NCBI GenBank assembly: GCA_011390165.1
Contig: JAABSV010000030.1
Span: forward strand, 1-51,088
Direction: 5' to 3'
DNA length: 51,088 bases
Origin: Desulfobulbaceae bacterium
GTDB lineage: Bacteria; Desulfobacterota; Desulfobulbia; Desulfobulbales; Desulfocapsaceae
The position numbers and the translations under genes were made by a program. The notes under the pieces were generated by a model, which was not told the DNA's origin, did not search any database, and saw nothing but the letters and a program-made list of their open reading frames with translations. Shown piece after piece: positions 32,752 to 41,474 of this stretch; the stretch's first letter is position 1, and the number at the start of each line of letters is the position of its first letter.

Positions 32752-33475
32752 AAGGTGGGGGCAACGCGCAGTAGGAGCCTGTCGCCTGGCTTGGCTGGCT
32801 CCCTTGCTGTTGATGCTGATGGGAGCGACTGAAATCAATATCGGTACCAATAACCAGGTCAATACCGGAGTGATAATCGGTGGCGATTGTCTGAAAGGTA
32901 ATGGCCAGGTGACCAGCGAACAGCGGGAGGTAGCGCCCTTCAGCCGAGTCTCGGTGGATGGGGTGTTTGCGGTACATATCCGCAGTGGTGGCCGGCAATC
33001 GCTGGTGGTTGAGGCGGAGAACAACCTCCTGCCGAAGTTGCGCACCGAGGTGGCTGACGGCCGCCTGACAATCACCAGTGAGGGCTCGATCTGTACCACT
33101 ACCGGCATAGTGGTGTCCATTGAACTGCCGCAGCTTGAAGCCATCCAAGCCGGGGGCAGCAGCCAGATCGTGATGGAAAGTGAACAGGGAGATGCCCCTT
33201 TGGCAGTAGATCTGCATGGTACCACGGCGATGCAACTGAGCGGGCGTCTTGACTCTCTTCAAGTCAGGCAGAAAGATGCCACGGAACTTGACGCCACTAA
33301 TTGTCCGGTGCAGAGACTCCACATCGAAATCGCCGATGCCAGTTCAGCCTCCCTGCGGGTCACCGACAAGTTGACCGGCGAGAGCCGGGATGTGAGCAGT
33401 GTCTCCTATTGGGGGCGGCCACCGGACGTTTCCGTCCAGGCCTTTGACGTGAGCGGGTTTGTCGCAGAGGAGTAG
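32693..33475 (+). CDS. GIN-domain (DUF2807) exported protein
   Basis: A 260-residue protein with an uncleaved or late signal sequence (LAWLAPLLLMLMGA) and a DUF2807/GIN domain, a right-handed beta-helix resembling autotransporter adhesin heads: REVAPFSRVSVDGVFAVHI, SLVVEAENNLLPKLRTEV, LTITSEG, VVSIELPQLEAIQAGGSSQI. Just after the signal is NIGTNNQVNTGVIIGGD, similar to the NxAIGxxNxA core of the repeat proteins upstream. GGGAGG at 32680-32685 fits ATG 32693; ATG 32735 is an alternative. A surface adhesin or fibre-associated protein is inferred. Confidence 0.72.
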   Translation: MSAKHLSTISENPSMPLTSKRWGQRAVGACRLAWLAPLLLMLMGATEINIGTNNQVNTGVIIGGDCLKGNGQVTSEQREVAPFSRVSVDGVFAVHIRSGGRQSLVVEAENNLLPKLRTEVADGRLTITSEGSICTTTGIVVSIELPQLEAIQAGGSSQIVMESEQGDAPLAVDLHGTTAMQLSGRLDSLQVRQKDATELDATNCPVQRLHIEIADASSASLRVTDKLTGESRDVSSVSYWGRPPDVSVQAFDVSGFVAEE

Positions 33476-33476
33476 G

Positions 33477-34991
33477 ATGAGGCGCCTCCGGTACCGGCCC
33501 CTGCCGGTGGTATGGGCGTTGCTCTCTCAGTTGGCCTGTTTACTTCCCCTTGTTTGTGCCGGTGGGCTCGCCGTGGCAGCCCCCCTTCCTGCCGACCCAG
33601 CTGAAATCGTTGTAAAGATTCAAGCCGTCCGCAACCCCCCCGACTATCAGCAACCTTGGCAGAATCGTGGTCGGTTGACCACTAATGGCAGTGGTTTCGT
33701 CATTGCTGGCAAAAGGATTCTGACCAATGCCCATGTGGTCAGCAATGCGGTTTTCATCGATGTGCGTCGGGCCGGTGAGACAAAAAAAGTTGCTGCCAAG
33801 GTCGCCTTTTTTGATCACCACAGCGATCTTGCCATTCTCGAGGTGGAAGATACCAATTTCTTCGAAGGGGTTGAGACCATCCCCTTTGGCACTCTCCCCT
33901 TTGTCCGCGACAAGGTCGCCGCCTACGGTTTCCCCGATGGGGGAGACAAGATGTCGATCACCGAAGGGGTGGTTTCCCGAATTGAACATATCAACTACGC
34001 CTACAGCGGCGCCTTTCTCCTTGCCTGCCAGATCGATGCCTCAATAAACTCCGGTAATTCCGGTGGTCCGGTGTTCAAAGGGGAGGAGATTGTCGGAGTC
34101 GCCTTCCAGGGGATGGATTTCAACTACGACAATATCGGCTACATGATCCCTACCCCGGTGGTGGAACGTTTTCTTCGTGATGTTGAAGATGGGGTGGTTG
34201 GCGGGGTGCCTGATCTGGGGGTCACCATGCAGAAGCTGGAGAGCCCCTATCTGCGCAGTTTTTATCAGTTGAAGCAGGAAGAAAACGGGCCGTTGATCAA
34301 TCGGGTGCCTCCGGGGTCACCGGCGGAGGGGATCTTGCGGCGTGGTGATATCATACTGACTGTGGCGGGAAAAGAAGTCGCCTATGACGGAACCGTCGAG
34401 TTCCGCAAGGGGCAGAGGACCTTCTTTGGCTATCTGATCCAGAACCGGCAGGTGGGGGACCGGGTGGAGTTGGAGGTGAAGCGAGGAGGGAAGAACCAAC
34501 GGGTCACGGTGCTGCTGACCGAAAAGATCGGATTCGCCCATCTCGTCCCCCTCTGGTACGAGGCCAGGCCACGCTACTACATCCTCGGCGGCCTGGTCTT
34601 TCAGCCCCTTTCCCTCAACTACCTGCACAGCTTTGGTGGTGGTAGCAGCTGGTTTCAGACAGCGCCGGTGGAACTGGTCAACACCTATCTCAACGGTCGT
34701 CTGGAGGCTCGGGGCAGGGAGGTGGTGCTGCTCTCCCAGGTGCTGGCCGATCAGGCCAACGTCGGCTACCATGAACTGGCCAACAATATCATCAAGAGCG
34801 TTGATGGTGTCAGTGTGGAAAACTTCCGCCACTTTGTTGACCTGATGGAAAGCGGCAAACATCCCTTCATCCAGTTGACCAGCACTCAGGGTACCCATCT
34901 GGTGCTGACACGGGAGGCGGTGCAGGCAGCCACCGGCCGGATCATCGGCAAATACTCCATTGACGCCGATCGGCGACTGAGTGGCTTTTAA
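33477..34991 (+). CDS. Trypsin-like serine protease with PDZ domain(s) (Deg-like)
   Basis: A 504-residue exported protease. After the signal peptide comes a trypsin-type domain with the complete triad: His86 in LTNAHVV, Asp117 in HSDLAILEV and Ser195 in NSGNSGGPVF. A first PDZ domain lies at about 245-345 (GPLINRVPPGSPAEGILRRGDIILTV in part) and a second PDZ-like region near 425-470 (NNIIKSVDGVSVENFRHFVDLM). The order and length differ from DegP, closer to Deg-type plant/cyanobacterial proteases. AGGAG directly upstream decides the ATG at 33477. Being the last gene of the fibre operon, it may process or police the secreted subunits (inference). Confidence 0.85.
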   Translation: MRRLRYRPLPVVWALLSQLACLLPLVCAGGLAVAAPLPADPAEIVVKIQAVRNPPDYQQPWQNRGRLTTNGSGFVIAGKRILTNAHVVSNAVFIDVRRAGETKKVAAKVAFFDHHSDLAILEVEDTNFFEGVETIPFGTLPFVRDKVAAYGFPDGGDKMSITEGVVSRIEHINYAYSGAFLLACQIDASINSGNSGGPVFKGEEIVGVAFQGMDFNYDNIGYMIPTPVVERFLRDVEDGVVGGVPDLGVTMQKLESPYLRSFYQLKQEENGPLINRVPPGSPAEGILRRGDIILTVAGKEVAYDGTVEFRKGQRTFFGYLIQNRQVGDRVELEVKRGGKNQRVTVLLTEKIGFAHLVPLWYEARPRYYILGGLVFQPLSLNYLHSFGGGSSWFQTAPVELVNTYLNGRLEARGREVVLLSQVLADQANVGYHELANNIIKSVDGVSVENFRHFVDLMESGKHPFIQLTSTQGTHLVLTREAVQAATGRIIGKYSIDADRRLSGF

Positions 34992-35383
34992 CGGTGGGTG
35001 AAATCGACGCTGATTGAGCTCACCCTGTCCAGGGTGCCCACCTTCGACGAGGCGGAAAATTCAACAAGAGCGCCATGATCGAAGGTATCGCCGTTGTTGA
35101 TCTCTTCCTGGAAGGAGGAGAGGGTCTGCCCCTCAGCCGAAAGGAGATAGATGGTGGCGTATCCCTTGATAATATGGCGGGCGTTGTTGCGAATTCTGGC
35201 GTTGACGGTGACGACCCCGCTCTCCGGATAAAACTCTGCAGTGAGGTGTTCCACCACTATACTGCGGGTGCCGCTCTCCGGAGGCTTCATGTGTCGTAAC
35301 TCAGCTGCCTGCAGGCTAAAAGGGGCAACTAAAAGTACGAGCAGGGAGAGGGTACCAAGCCAACCATGTGCTGCAGAGTTCAT
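34988..35383 (-). CDS. YcfL-like exported protein
   Basis: A 131-residue exported protein: signal peptide with core LSLLVLLVAPFSLQA, then an immunoglobulin-like beta domain (VTVNARIRNNARHIIKGYATIYLLSAEGQTLS in part) typical of YcfL/FxLYD-type proteins. YcfL sits beside CsgG-like LpoB in E. coli, so its presence beside a CsgG/LPP20 locus fits. AGGAG upstream supports ATG 35383. It converges on the protease gene with a four-base overlap of the stops. Confidence 0.6.
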   Translation of the reverse strand: MNSAAHGWLGTLSLLVLLVAPFSLQAAELRHMKPPESGTRSIVVEHLTAEFYPESGVVTVNARIRNNARHIIKGYATIYLLSAEGQTLSSFQEEINNGDTFDHGALVEFSASSKVGTLDRVSSISVDFTHR

Positions 35384-35460
35384 AACCGTTGTCTCCTGCT
35401 GGGCCATCCATACCCATCTGACCAAAGAATTTTCCTCGTAAAAACAACGTCTGCAAGGGT

Positions 35461-35490
35461 ATAGTAGCACCTGCTCCGGGAAACTGTCAA
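35461..35490 (-). promoter_or_regulatory. Promoter of the YcfL-like gene
   Basis: On the minus strand TTGACA (35485-35490) and TACTAT (35461-35466) are 18 bases apart, about 78 bases before the start codon. A good sigma-70 match. Confidence 0.65.
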
Positions 35491-35587
35491 GGGACTATCT
35501 TTTCCCCGGGGAAAGGGCTGCCAGCCTTCCGGCACCAGCGACCGAGAAGCTGGAGAATCGAAAGTTTCGTTAGTTGACTGAGGGCGT

Positions 35588-37033
35588 GTGAGGAAATATT
35601 TGCTGCTGCTTTTGCTGTTGTCCATGACTTTCTCGGTAGTCGCCGCCGAACCGTGGAGTCTCCTCCATTCCATCGACCTGGCCCTGAACCGCAGTGACCG
35701 AGCCCTTGAGTTGCGGGAAAGCCTCCTCCTCAGCCAGATGGATGTGGCGCAGGCGGAGCACCAGTTCACCACCCAGGTCGTCCCATTGACCACCATCGGC
35801 ATCACCCAGGGTACCGGCAGCCAGCAGCTGGGGATGGAGTTCCGCAAAAAGATGACCACCGGGACCACCATGAGCTACGGTCTGGTGGGTAACCGGATAG
35901 ATGCCACCGGCAGCAATTATGTGGTGGAGAATTCCACCCAGGCACGGGCCTATGTGCGGCTCTCCCAGGGGCTTTTCCGGCGCTGGGGGGACAACTATGT
36001 ATTGACTGACCTGAACGTCAGTGGCTTGCGGGCGAAAGAGACGGAGATCGAAGTGGAGCGCCTGCGCCAGAACCTGATCCAGAACGCCGTCCGAGTCCAT
36101 TATGAACTGGTGCTGGCCCGAAAGCTGCTAACCAGCACGGAAATGGCCCTCCGCCGGAGCCGGGAACATTTCGACTCCGCCTCCTCCCGGCAGGAGATCG
36201 GCCTTACCGCCATGGCCGATGTCTACCGGGCGGAACTGGCCATGCTGGAGATGGAAAGCAGCATCCAGGGAAGGATCCGCCAGGCGCGACAGGCGGAAGA
36301 TGCCTACCGCGAGTTGCTTGGATTTCAGGCCGGCGAGCTTCCTGCCATCGATGGCGAAATCGTCAAGATGACCCCGACGGTTCCGGCAGAGTGGGAGGAG
36401 CAGGTGCTTTCCACCAGGCTCGATTGGCAGGCACACCTGGTCCGGGGGCAGATGCACCGTCTTGAGTACGACCGGGCGGAAAGAAACCTCCTGCCCGACA
36501 TTGGCCTCAGTCTCCGCCTGGAGCAGATGGGGGCCGGGGATACGGTCGAAGATGCCCTTGCCCTTGATGAGACCAACTGGGCGATCCAGTTGGAAATGCT
36601 CTCCACCCTCGACCAGAGTCAGGAGGAAACCGCCCTGGTGAAAAAGAAGCTGGAGGCCGCCAAACTGCGGCGGGCCGAAGAGGCCTTGAAGCGAAAAATT
36701 AACCGGGAGGTGCGGGAGTCCTTCGCCGATCTGCAGATGGAAGAACAAAACCACCAGATCAGTCTGAAACGGCGCCGGCAGGCGGCCATGGCCCTGGATC
36801 TCGCCAAAACCCGCTACGACAAGGGGCTCTCCAACAACCTTGATCTGCTGGATGCGGAGAGTGCCTTTTCGGAAGCGGAGACCCACATCTCCCGTTCCCT
36901 GATTGCCTATAACCTCACGGCGGTGGCCCTCGCCTACAACCTTGGCCTCCTGGATCGCCAATGGGTCAGCCTGGCCATCACCCCACCCGGGGCGGATGAG
37001 GTGGCTGCGGAGGAAGAGGGGTGGGGCCAATGA
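35588..37033 (+). CDS. TolC-family outer-membrane channel
   Basis: A 481-residue exported protein: signal peptide LLLLLLLSMTFSVVAAE, then a TolC-like alternation of long coiled helices and short strands, with the usual internal duplication (residues about 30-240 and 250-460). Typical segments are SIDLALNRSDRALELRESLL at the N-terminus and TRYDKGLSNNLDLLDAESAF near the end. It would form the outer-membrane duct of a tripartite pump. It starts at a GTG (35588), and its 3' end overlaps the next gene, the periplasmic adaptor. The cargo is unknown. Confidence 0.85.
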   Translation: MRKYLLLLLLLSMTFSVVAAEPWSLLHSIDLALNRSDRALELRESLLLSQMDVAQAEHQFTTQVVPLTTIGITQGTGSQQLGMEFRKKMTTGTTMSYGLVGNRIDATGSNYVVENSTQARAYVRLSQGLFRRWGDNYVLTDLNVSGLRAKETEIEVERLRQNLIQNAVRVHYELVLARKLLTSTEMALRRSREHFDSASSRQEIGLTAMADVYRAELAMLEMESSIQGRIRQARQAEDAYRELLGFQAGELPAIDGEIVKMTPTVPAEWEEQVLSTRLDWQAHLVRGQMHRLEYDRAERNLLPDIGLSLRLEQMGAGDTVEDALALDETNWAIQLEMLSTLDQSQEETALVKKKLEAAKLRRAEEALKRKINREVRESFADLQMEEQNHQISLKRRRQAAMALDLAKTRYDKGLSNNLDLLDAESAFSEAETHISRSLIAYNLTAVALAYNLGLLDRQWVSLAITPPGADEVAAEEEGWGQ

Positions 37034-38475
37034 TGCGGCGAGGTCCCTTGCCGCCGGCGGCTAAATATTTTCTCTTCGGGCTGTTGCTCCTGCTCCCCCT
37101 GGGTTGGCTGGCCATCCGCCTTCTCGCCGGCGGGGAGTGGCGCAAGGCGGAACAAGCCAGTCTGGTGACCGTTACCCGGCGAAGCTTTGCCCTGGACGTT
37201 CTCGAACGTGGGGTAGTGCAGCCGGCCAAGATTGCCCCGATCAGTTCACCGATTTCCAGCAATCAGGCAAAAATCGTCTGGCTGATCAAAGAGGGAACGC
37301 TGGTTCGCAAGGGTCTGCTTGTCGCCCGTTTTGATACCAAGCCCTTCATGGACAGCCTGCTCAAGGCTGAACAGGCCTACGCCGATGCCCAGGCCCATTT
37401 CCTGGCTGCAGAGAAGATGCTCATCCTGCAACGGGAAGAGGAGGCGGGCAAGATCGGCGATGCTGAGCGGAGACTGGAGATCGCCCGGATTCAGGCGGAA
37501 AATACCAGGAAAGGGGCCGGCCCGCTCAAGCGGATCACCCTCGAGCAGAAACTGAACCAGGATCTGCGCAATCTGTCCATCAGTGAGGGTGACCTCGACG
37601 ATCTGGCCGACCTTCTTGCCAAGGGCCACGTCAGTCCGCGGGAGCGGGACAAGGCCGGGGACCGGGTCGATACCGCCCGCGAGCAGGTGACGGTGGCCCG
37701 AGCCGAACTGGACAATTTCGATACCTACAGCTGGCCGAAAATGCTACGTGAAGCGGAGTTGCTGATGAACGGGGCGGAAAGTGATCTGACCCGGGTTCGG
37801 CGTACCGCCGATCTGCTCATCCAGAACCGGGCGGCGGAGGTGGAAAAGAACCGCCGTCTGGTGGAAAACCGTTTCCGCGAATTGGAGCGGGCCCGGGTCG
37901 ATGTTGCTAATTGCGATATCTACGCCCCCATCGACGGGCTGCTGCTCTATGCCGAACTCCCCCGGGACAGCGGGCGAAGAAAGGTGCAGATCGGCGATTC
38001 GGTGTGGGTGGGGCAGACCTTCCTGCAGGTTCCCGACACCACCGAACTGGTGGCGGAAATCCAGATCCGCGAGGTCGATGTGGCCAAGGTTGCCAGCGGC
38101 ATGCCGGCCATTCTGGAGGTGGATGCCTTTCCGGGACAACTTTTTCGTGGTGTAGTGGAATCGGTTGCCTCCCTTGCCAGGCAGGAAAGTGATTCTCTTC
38201 GCCGCTTTCCGGCCCGGCTTCGCTTTGTCGGCGACACCGGCCGGATCCATGTGGGCATGTCGGTGACCGCCAGGATTGTTTACGCTGAGTTGGCAGAGGT
38301 GGTGGCGATTCCGATCAGCAGCGTCATCTATCGCCAGGGGAAGACCTTCGTCCGGGCACCACGAGAAGAGAAGGCAACCGAGATCGAGGTGGAGCTTGGT
38401 GCCCGGGGCAGGCTGTGGGTCGAGGTCCTGGAGGGTCTGGTTGACGGCGAGACGATATTTCGCGAGGGGGGTTAG
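37030..38475 (+). CDS. MacA/HlyD-type periplasmic adaptor
   Basis: A 481-residue membrane-fusion protein: one N-terminal membrane helix (YFLFGLLLLLPLGWLAIRLL), a lipoyl/barrel-sandwich half (IAPISSPISSNQAKIVWLIKEG), a long coiled-coil hairpin (about 105-300, Ala/Glu/Arg-rich), the second half (IYAPIDGLLLYAEL), then a beta-barrel domain with VWVGQTFLQVPDTTELV and the C-terminal HVGMSVTARIVY. It bridges the MacB-type transporter to the TolC-type channel. GAGGGGTGG precedes ATG 37030; an ATG three bases later is equivalent. Confidence 0.88.
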   Translation: MMRRGPLPPAAKYFLFGLLLLLPLGWLAIRLLAGGEWRKAEQASLVTVTRRSFALDVLERGVVQPAKIAPISSPISSNQAKIVWLIKEGTLVRKGLLVARFDTKPFMDSLLKAEQAYADAQAHFLAAEKMLILQREEEAGKIGDAERRLEIARIQAENTRKGAGPLKRITLEQKLNQDLRNLSISEGDLDDLADLLAKGHVSPRERDKAGDRVDTAREQVTVARAELDNFDTYSWPKMLREAELLMNGAESDLTRVRRTADLLIQNRAAEVEKNRRLVENRFRELERARVDVANCDIYAPIDGLLLYAELPRDSGRRKVQIGDSVWVGQTFLQVPDTTELVAEIQIREVDVAKVASGMPAILEVDAFPGQLFRGVVESVASLARQESDSLRRFPARLRFVGDTGRIHVGMSVTARIVYAELAEVVAIPISSVIYRQGKTFVRAPREEKATEIEVELGARGRLWVEVLEGLVDGETIFREGG

Positions 38476-38478
38476 GCT

Positions 38479-39162
38479 GTGCTCCTCCTCGAGGCAAGGG
38501 CCCTCAGCCGCTCTTTTGCTGCTGCCGGGGTGGTGCAGACGGTTCTTGCCGCCGTTTCCGTGCAGCTTGCCGCCGGTGAATTTCTGGTCATTACCGGGCC
38601 ATCCGGATCGGGAAAATCCACCCTGCTCAATCTTCTCAGTGGCCTCGACCAGCCCACCGCCGGTGAAGTGCGCTTCCGCGGGCAGCTGCTGGCCACCCTC
38701 TCGGCCACCGCCATAGCCCGTTTGCGCAACGCATCCTTTGGCCACATCTTCCAGACCCCCCATCTCCTTCCCGACCGGACGGTAGAGGAAAATGTCGCCC
38801 TTCCCTTCCAGTATGGCTCTGCCTGTCCCAAGGCCACAATGGAGGCCAGGGTCTCGGAACTGCTGACCTATGTTGGCCTCGAGGAGATGGCCCGGCGCCG
38901 GGTGGCCAACCTTTCCGGCGGCGAGATGCAGCGGGTCGTCTTTGCCCGTGCCTTGGTCCGGCAGCCGGAGGTGATCTTTGCCGACGAGCCCACCGGCAGC
39001 CTCGATGCCGCCAACAGCCAACGGATTCTGCAACTGCTGCAACGGCAGACCGAGGAGGGCCGGGCAGTGGTTCTGGTTACCCACGACCCGCAAGTGGCGG
39101 CCTGCGGGACCGCCCGGGTACACCTGGAAAAACTTCCTTTGCCCGAGGAGGTGCGGCAGTGA
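38479..39162 (+). CDS. MacB-type ABC transporter ATPase
   Basis: A 227-residue ATPase with Walker A GPSGSGKSTLLNLLSG, Q-loop FGHIFQTPHLLP, signature LSGGEMQRVVFARAL, Walker B VIFADEPTGSLD and switch histidine VTHD. The ATP-binding and permease parts are separate genes here, unlike E. coli MacB. GTG start; the end overlaps the permease by four bases. Confidence 0.93.
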   Translation: MLLLEARALSRSFAAAGVVQTVLAAVSVQLAAGEFLVITGPSGSGKSTLLNLLSGLDQPTAGEVRFRGQLLATLSATAIARLRNASFGHIFQTPHLLPDRTVEENVALPFQYGSACPKATMEARVSELLTYVGLEEMARRRVANLSGGEMQRVVFARALVRQPEVIFADEPTGSLDAANSQRILQLLQRQTEEGRAVVLVTHDPQVAACGTARVHLEKLPLPEEVRQ

Positions 39163-40394
39163 CTTCGACAGCCATGCGTACCGATTTTGCCGATGCCGCC
39201 AGGGGGCTGCTTCGTCGTCCCTTACGTTCTCTGCTCAGCAGCCTTGGGATCGGCATCGGGGTTACCGCGTTAATCACCATGCTGGCGATCAGTGAAGGGG
39301 CCGGCCGGGCCACCCTGGCCAGAATCGACTCCCTAGGCCTCGATACCCTGCGGTTGGAAAGGGTCGAGCCGGCGGAAGGAAAAGCGATGGTCGGCCGCTC
39401 CGGAGACCTTTTTCTGGAGGAGGTGAGCGACCTGCAGAACTGGCTCGGTTCCAGAGGGGTGGTGGGGGCCTTCGTCCGTCAGGATGGGGTGGTGGTGAGC
39501 AGCGCCGACCGGGCGGTTTCGGCTACAGTGATCGGGGTGAATATCGAGTGGTTTGCCGCCGAAAAGATCGAGTTGGCCCGGGGTCGCTCTCTGGATCAGC
39601 AGGATCTGGCCGGGCAGCGGCCCTATGCCATTCTTGGCAGCGGACTCGCCTCGCAGCTTCAAGTCGACCCGCTGGCCACCCTGCGCTACGGTGGACACGG
39701 CGGGCAACCGGTAAGCGTGGTCGGGGTGGCGGTGGCAAAGGGCCGACTGCTTACCGAGGGGACCGGGCTCTCTGCCCTTGACTTCGATACCCTGCTGATT
39801 CTGCCGATTAGCGCCGTTGCCTTCCGGGGTGGCAGTAGTGGCCGGCTGGCGGTGGATGGGCTGGTGATCAGTCTTCATGAGCCGGGTACTGTCCTCGGCA
39901 TCGCGGAACAGCTCGAGACCCTCCTCCAGGCGGGCCATCGCCAGCCGGGCGACTTCCGGACCGTGGTCCCCCTCACCCTCCTTGACCAGGCTCGGGAGAG
40001 TCAGCGGCTGTTCGCTTTCATCATGGGTGCTATTGCCGGCCTGTCGCTGCTGGTCGGGGGAATTGGGGTGATGAATATCATGCTGGCCAACATCGCCGAG
40101 CAGACTCGGGAGATCGGGCTGCGTCTGGCTGTTGGGGCCAGCCCGGGAAGGATCGTCAGCCTCTATCTCGCCAACGCCGTCCTGCTGACCTTTTCCGGTG
40201 GTCTGTGGGGGGTGGTGAGCGGGGTTCTTCTCGCCCTGGTTGTGGAACACCAGGCTGGCTGGGAGGTGTACTTCTCGCCCACGGCCCTGCTGGTAGCGCC
40301 AATGGCGGCCATCTTTACCGGTCTGCTCTTTGGCCTCCATCCAGCCGTCCGCGCTGCCGCCCTCAACCCCGCTCAGGCTCTGCGGGACACCTGA
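39159..40394 (+). CDS. MacB-type ABC transporter permease
   Basis: A 411-residue inner-membrane protein: N-terminal helix (SLLSSLGIGIGVTALITMLA), a periplasmic MacB_PCD domain (about 50-280), and an FtsX domain with three helices near 290-310, 340-365 and 375-395. The coupling motif GGIGVMNIMLANIAEQTREIGLRLAVGA (in part) is diagnostic of MacB. With the three genes before it this forms a complete MacAB-TolC type exporter, which in other bacteria exports macrolides, peptides or siderophores; the substrate here is unknown. Confidence 0.92.
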   Translation: MTSTAMRTDFADAARGLLRRPLRSLLSSLGIGIGVTALITMLAISEGAGRATLARIDSLGLDTLRLERVEPAEGKAMVGRSGDLFLEEVSDLQNWLGSRGVVGAFVRQDGVVVSSADRAVSATVIGVNIEWFAAEKIELARGRSLDQQDLAGQRPYAILGSGLASQLQVDPLATLRYGGHGGQPVSVVGVAVAKGRLLTEGTGLSALDFDTLLILPISAVAFRGGSSGRLAVDGLVISLHEPGTVLGIAEQLETLLQAGHRQPGDFRTVVPLTLLDQARESQRLFAFIMGAIAGLSLLVGGIGVMNIMLANIAEQTREIGLRLAVGASPGRIVSLYLANAVLLTFSGGLWGVVSGVLLALVVEHQAGWEVYFSPTALLVAPMAAIFTGLLFGLHPAVRAAALNPAQALRDT

Positions 40395-40396
40395 GG

Positions 40397-41140
40397 TCAG
40401 CGGTTGACCACCCGTGCCTGCAGGCCGCTGCGGCGCAACTCGTCCAGGAGGAGAGCGGTTTCCTCCCTCTTTTCGAAGGCGCCGACCAGTATCCGACTTT
40501 TGCTCGAGTCGGTTGCCGTATCCCGGAGAGAGCCCATGTACGGGAGGTACTTCAAGCCGGTAAGCTGATCTTTCACCGTTCTGAGATCGTCGTAGCTGCC
40601 GATCTTGCCCACCTGGATGGCATAGGGCATGCTTCTGATCAGACTGTCACGGATCTGATCCGCTTCCAGGGAGAGTTTGACCTTTTCGGCATCTTCCCGG
40701 CTGGCATAGGAGCCGACAAAGATCCTGTGCCAGATGTCGTTTTCTTTCAATTCCAGTGAGGCGGTGAAGGCGGGGTAACCGGCCCGGCGTAACATGTTGG
40801 CCACCCGGAAGCTTTGCTCTTTGGAACGGCTGGCGCTGATCTGGATGGTGAAGGGCTGCTTTTCGTCGAGGGCTGTGACCGATTTCTTTAAAAAGGAGAA
40901 GTTTTTCTCGGCTTTTCCCTGGTCGGTGGTCTCCAAGCCGGGCAGGACCTTGGCCTTGATCTCCACCGACCCGTTTTGCGGCAGAGGCCCACTCTTGGCA
41001 ACTGCCTCCTTGTTCAGGCGGTCGAGTTCCTCCAGCCGTTTTTCGATCAGAGAGAGATTGCCGGCCAGAACATCTTGCCCCGAGAAAACGAGGAGCAGCG
41101 CCAGTATCAGGCAATGAATCGAGTACGATAATTGGTTCAC
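40397..41140 (-). CDS. Exported protein with two SPOR domains
   Basis: A 247-residue product: signal-like N-terminus (IHCLILALLLVFSGQDVLAG), a charged helix LSLIEKRLEELDRLNKEAV, then tandem SPOR domains at about 100-170 (FTIQISASRSKEQSFRVANML) and 172-247 (YAIQVGKIGSYDDLRTVKDQL). SPOR domains bind glycan strands lacking stem peptides at division sites, so a septal or cell-wall role is likely. The GTG at 41140 with GAGGTGG five bases upstream is the best start; no ATG fits a signal peptide. It ends two bases from the MacB-type permease, tail to tail. Confidence 0.75.
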   Translation of the reverse strand: MNQLSYSIHCLILALLLVFSGQDVLAGNLSLIEKRLEELDRLNKEAVAKSGPLPQNGSVEIKAKVLPGLETTDQGKAEKNFSFLKKSVTALDEKQPFTIQISASRSKEQSFRVANMLRRAGYPAFTASLELKENDIWHRIFVGSYASREDAEKVKLSLEADQIRDSLIRSMPYAIQVGKIGSYDDLRTVKDQLTGLKYLPYMGSLRDTATDSSKSRILVGAFEKREETALLLDELRRSGLQARVVNR

Positions 41141-41239
41141 CGTGGCCACCTCATGGGCTGAGGGATGAAAAGGGGTATGCAAGGTCCGGGACGTAGTAAT
41201 GTAATTATCTGTAATAAAGTGATTTTCGTCTGAGATTGC

Positions 41240-41266
41240 TTGCCAGACGATGACATTTTGTATAAT
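41240..41266 (+). promoter_or_regulatory. Possible promoter upstream of the gspE-like gene
   Basis: TTGCCA (41240-41245) and a perfect TATAAT (41261-41266), but with a short 15-base spacer, so only tentative. The rest of 41141-41474 holds no gene; a small GGGATG/CATCCC hairpin is at about 41425-41441. Confidence 0.35.
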
Positions 41267-41474
41267 ACCAATCATCCCGGCGTTGTCAAACCTCTAGATC
41301 GGTTTTTCTTGGTGGTTCTGCCGGGAGAAAACTCTTGCCGCTGGCCGGCGAAGGCGATAGGCTTCTCATCCTGGGGTGGGTGATGTTTTCTGCCGGGACA
41401 GAAGGCCGCCGGGCCTGTCGGTGCGGGGATGGATTGCATCCCGTTGATTTCATTCTGCCGAATGTGGGGTTATT

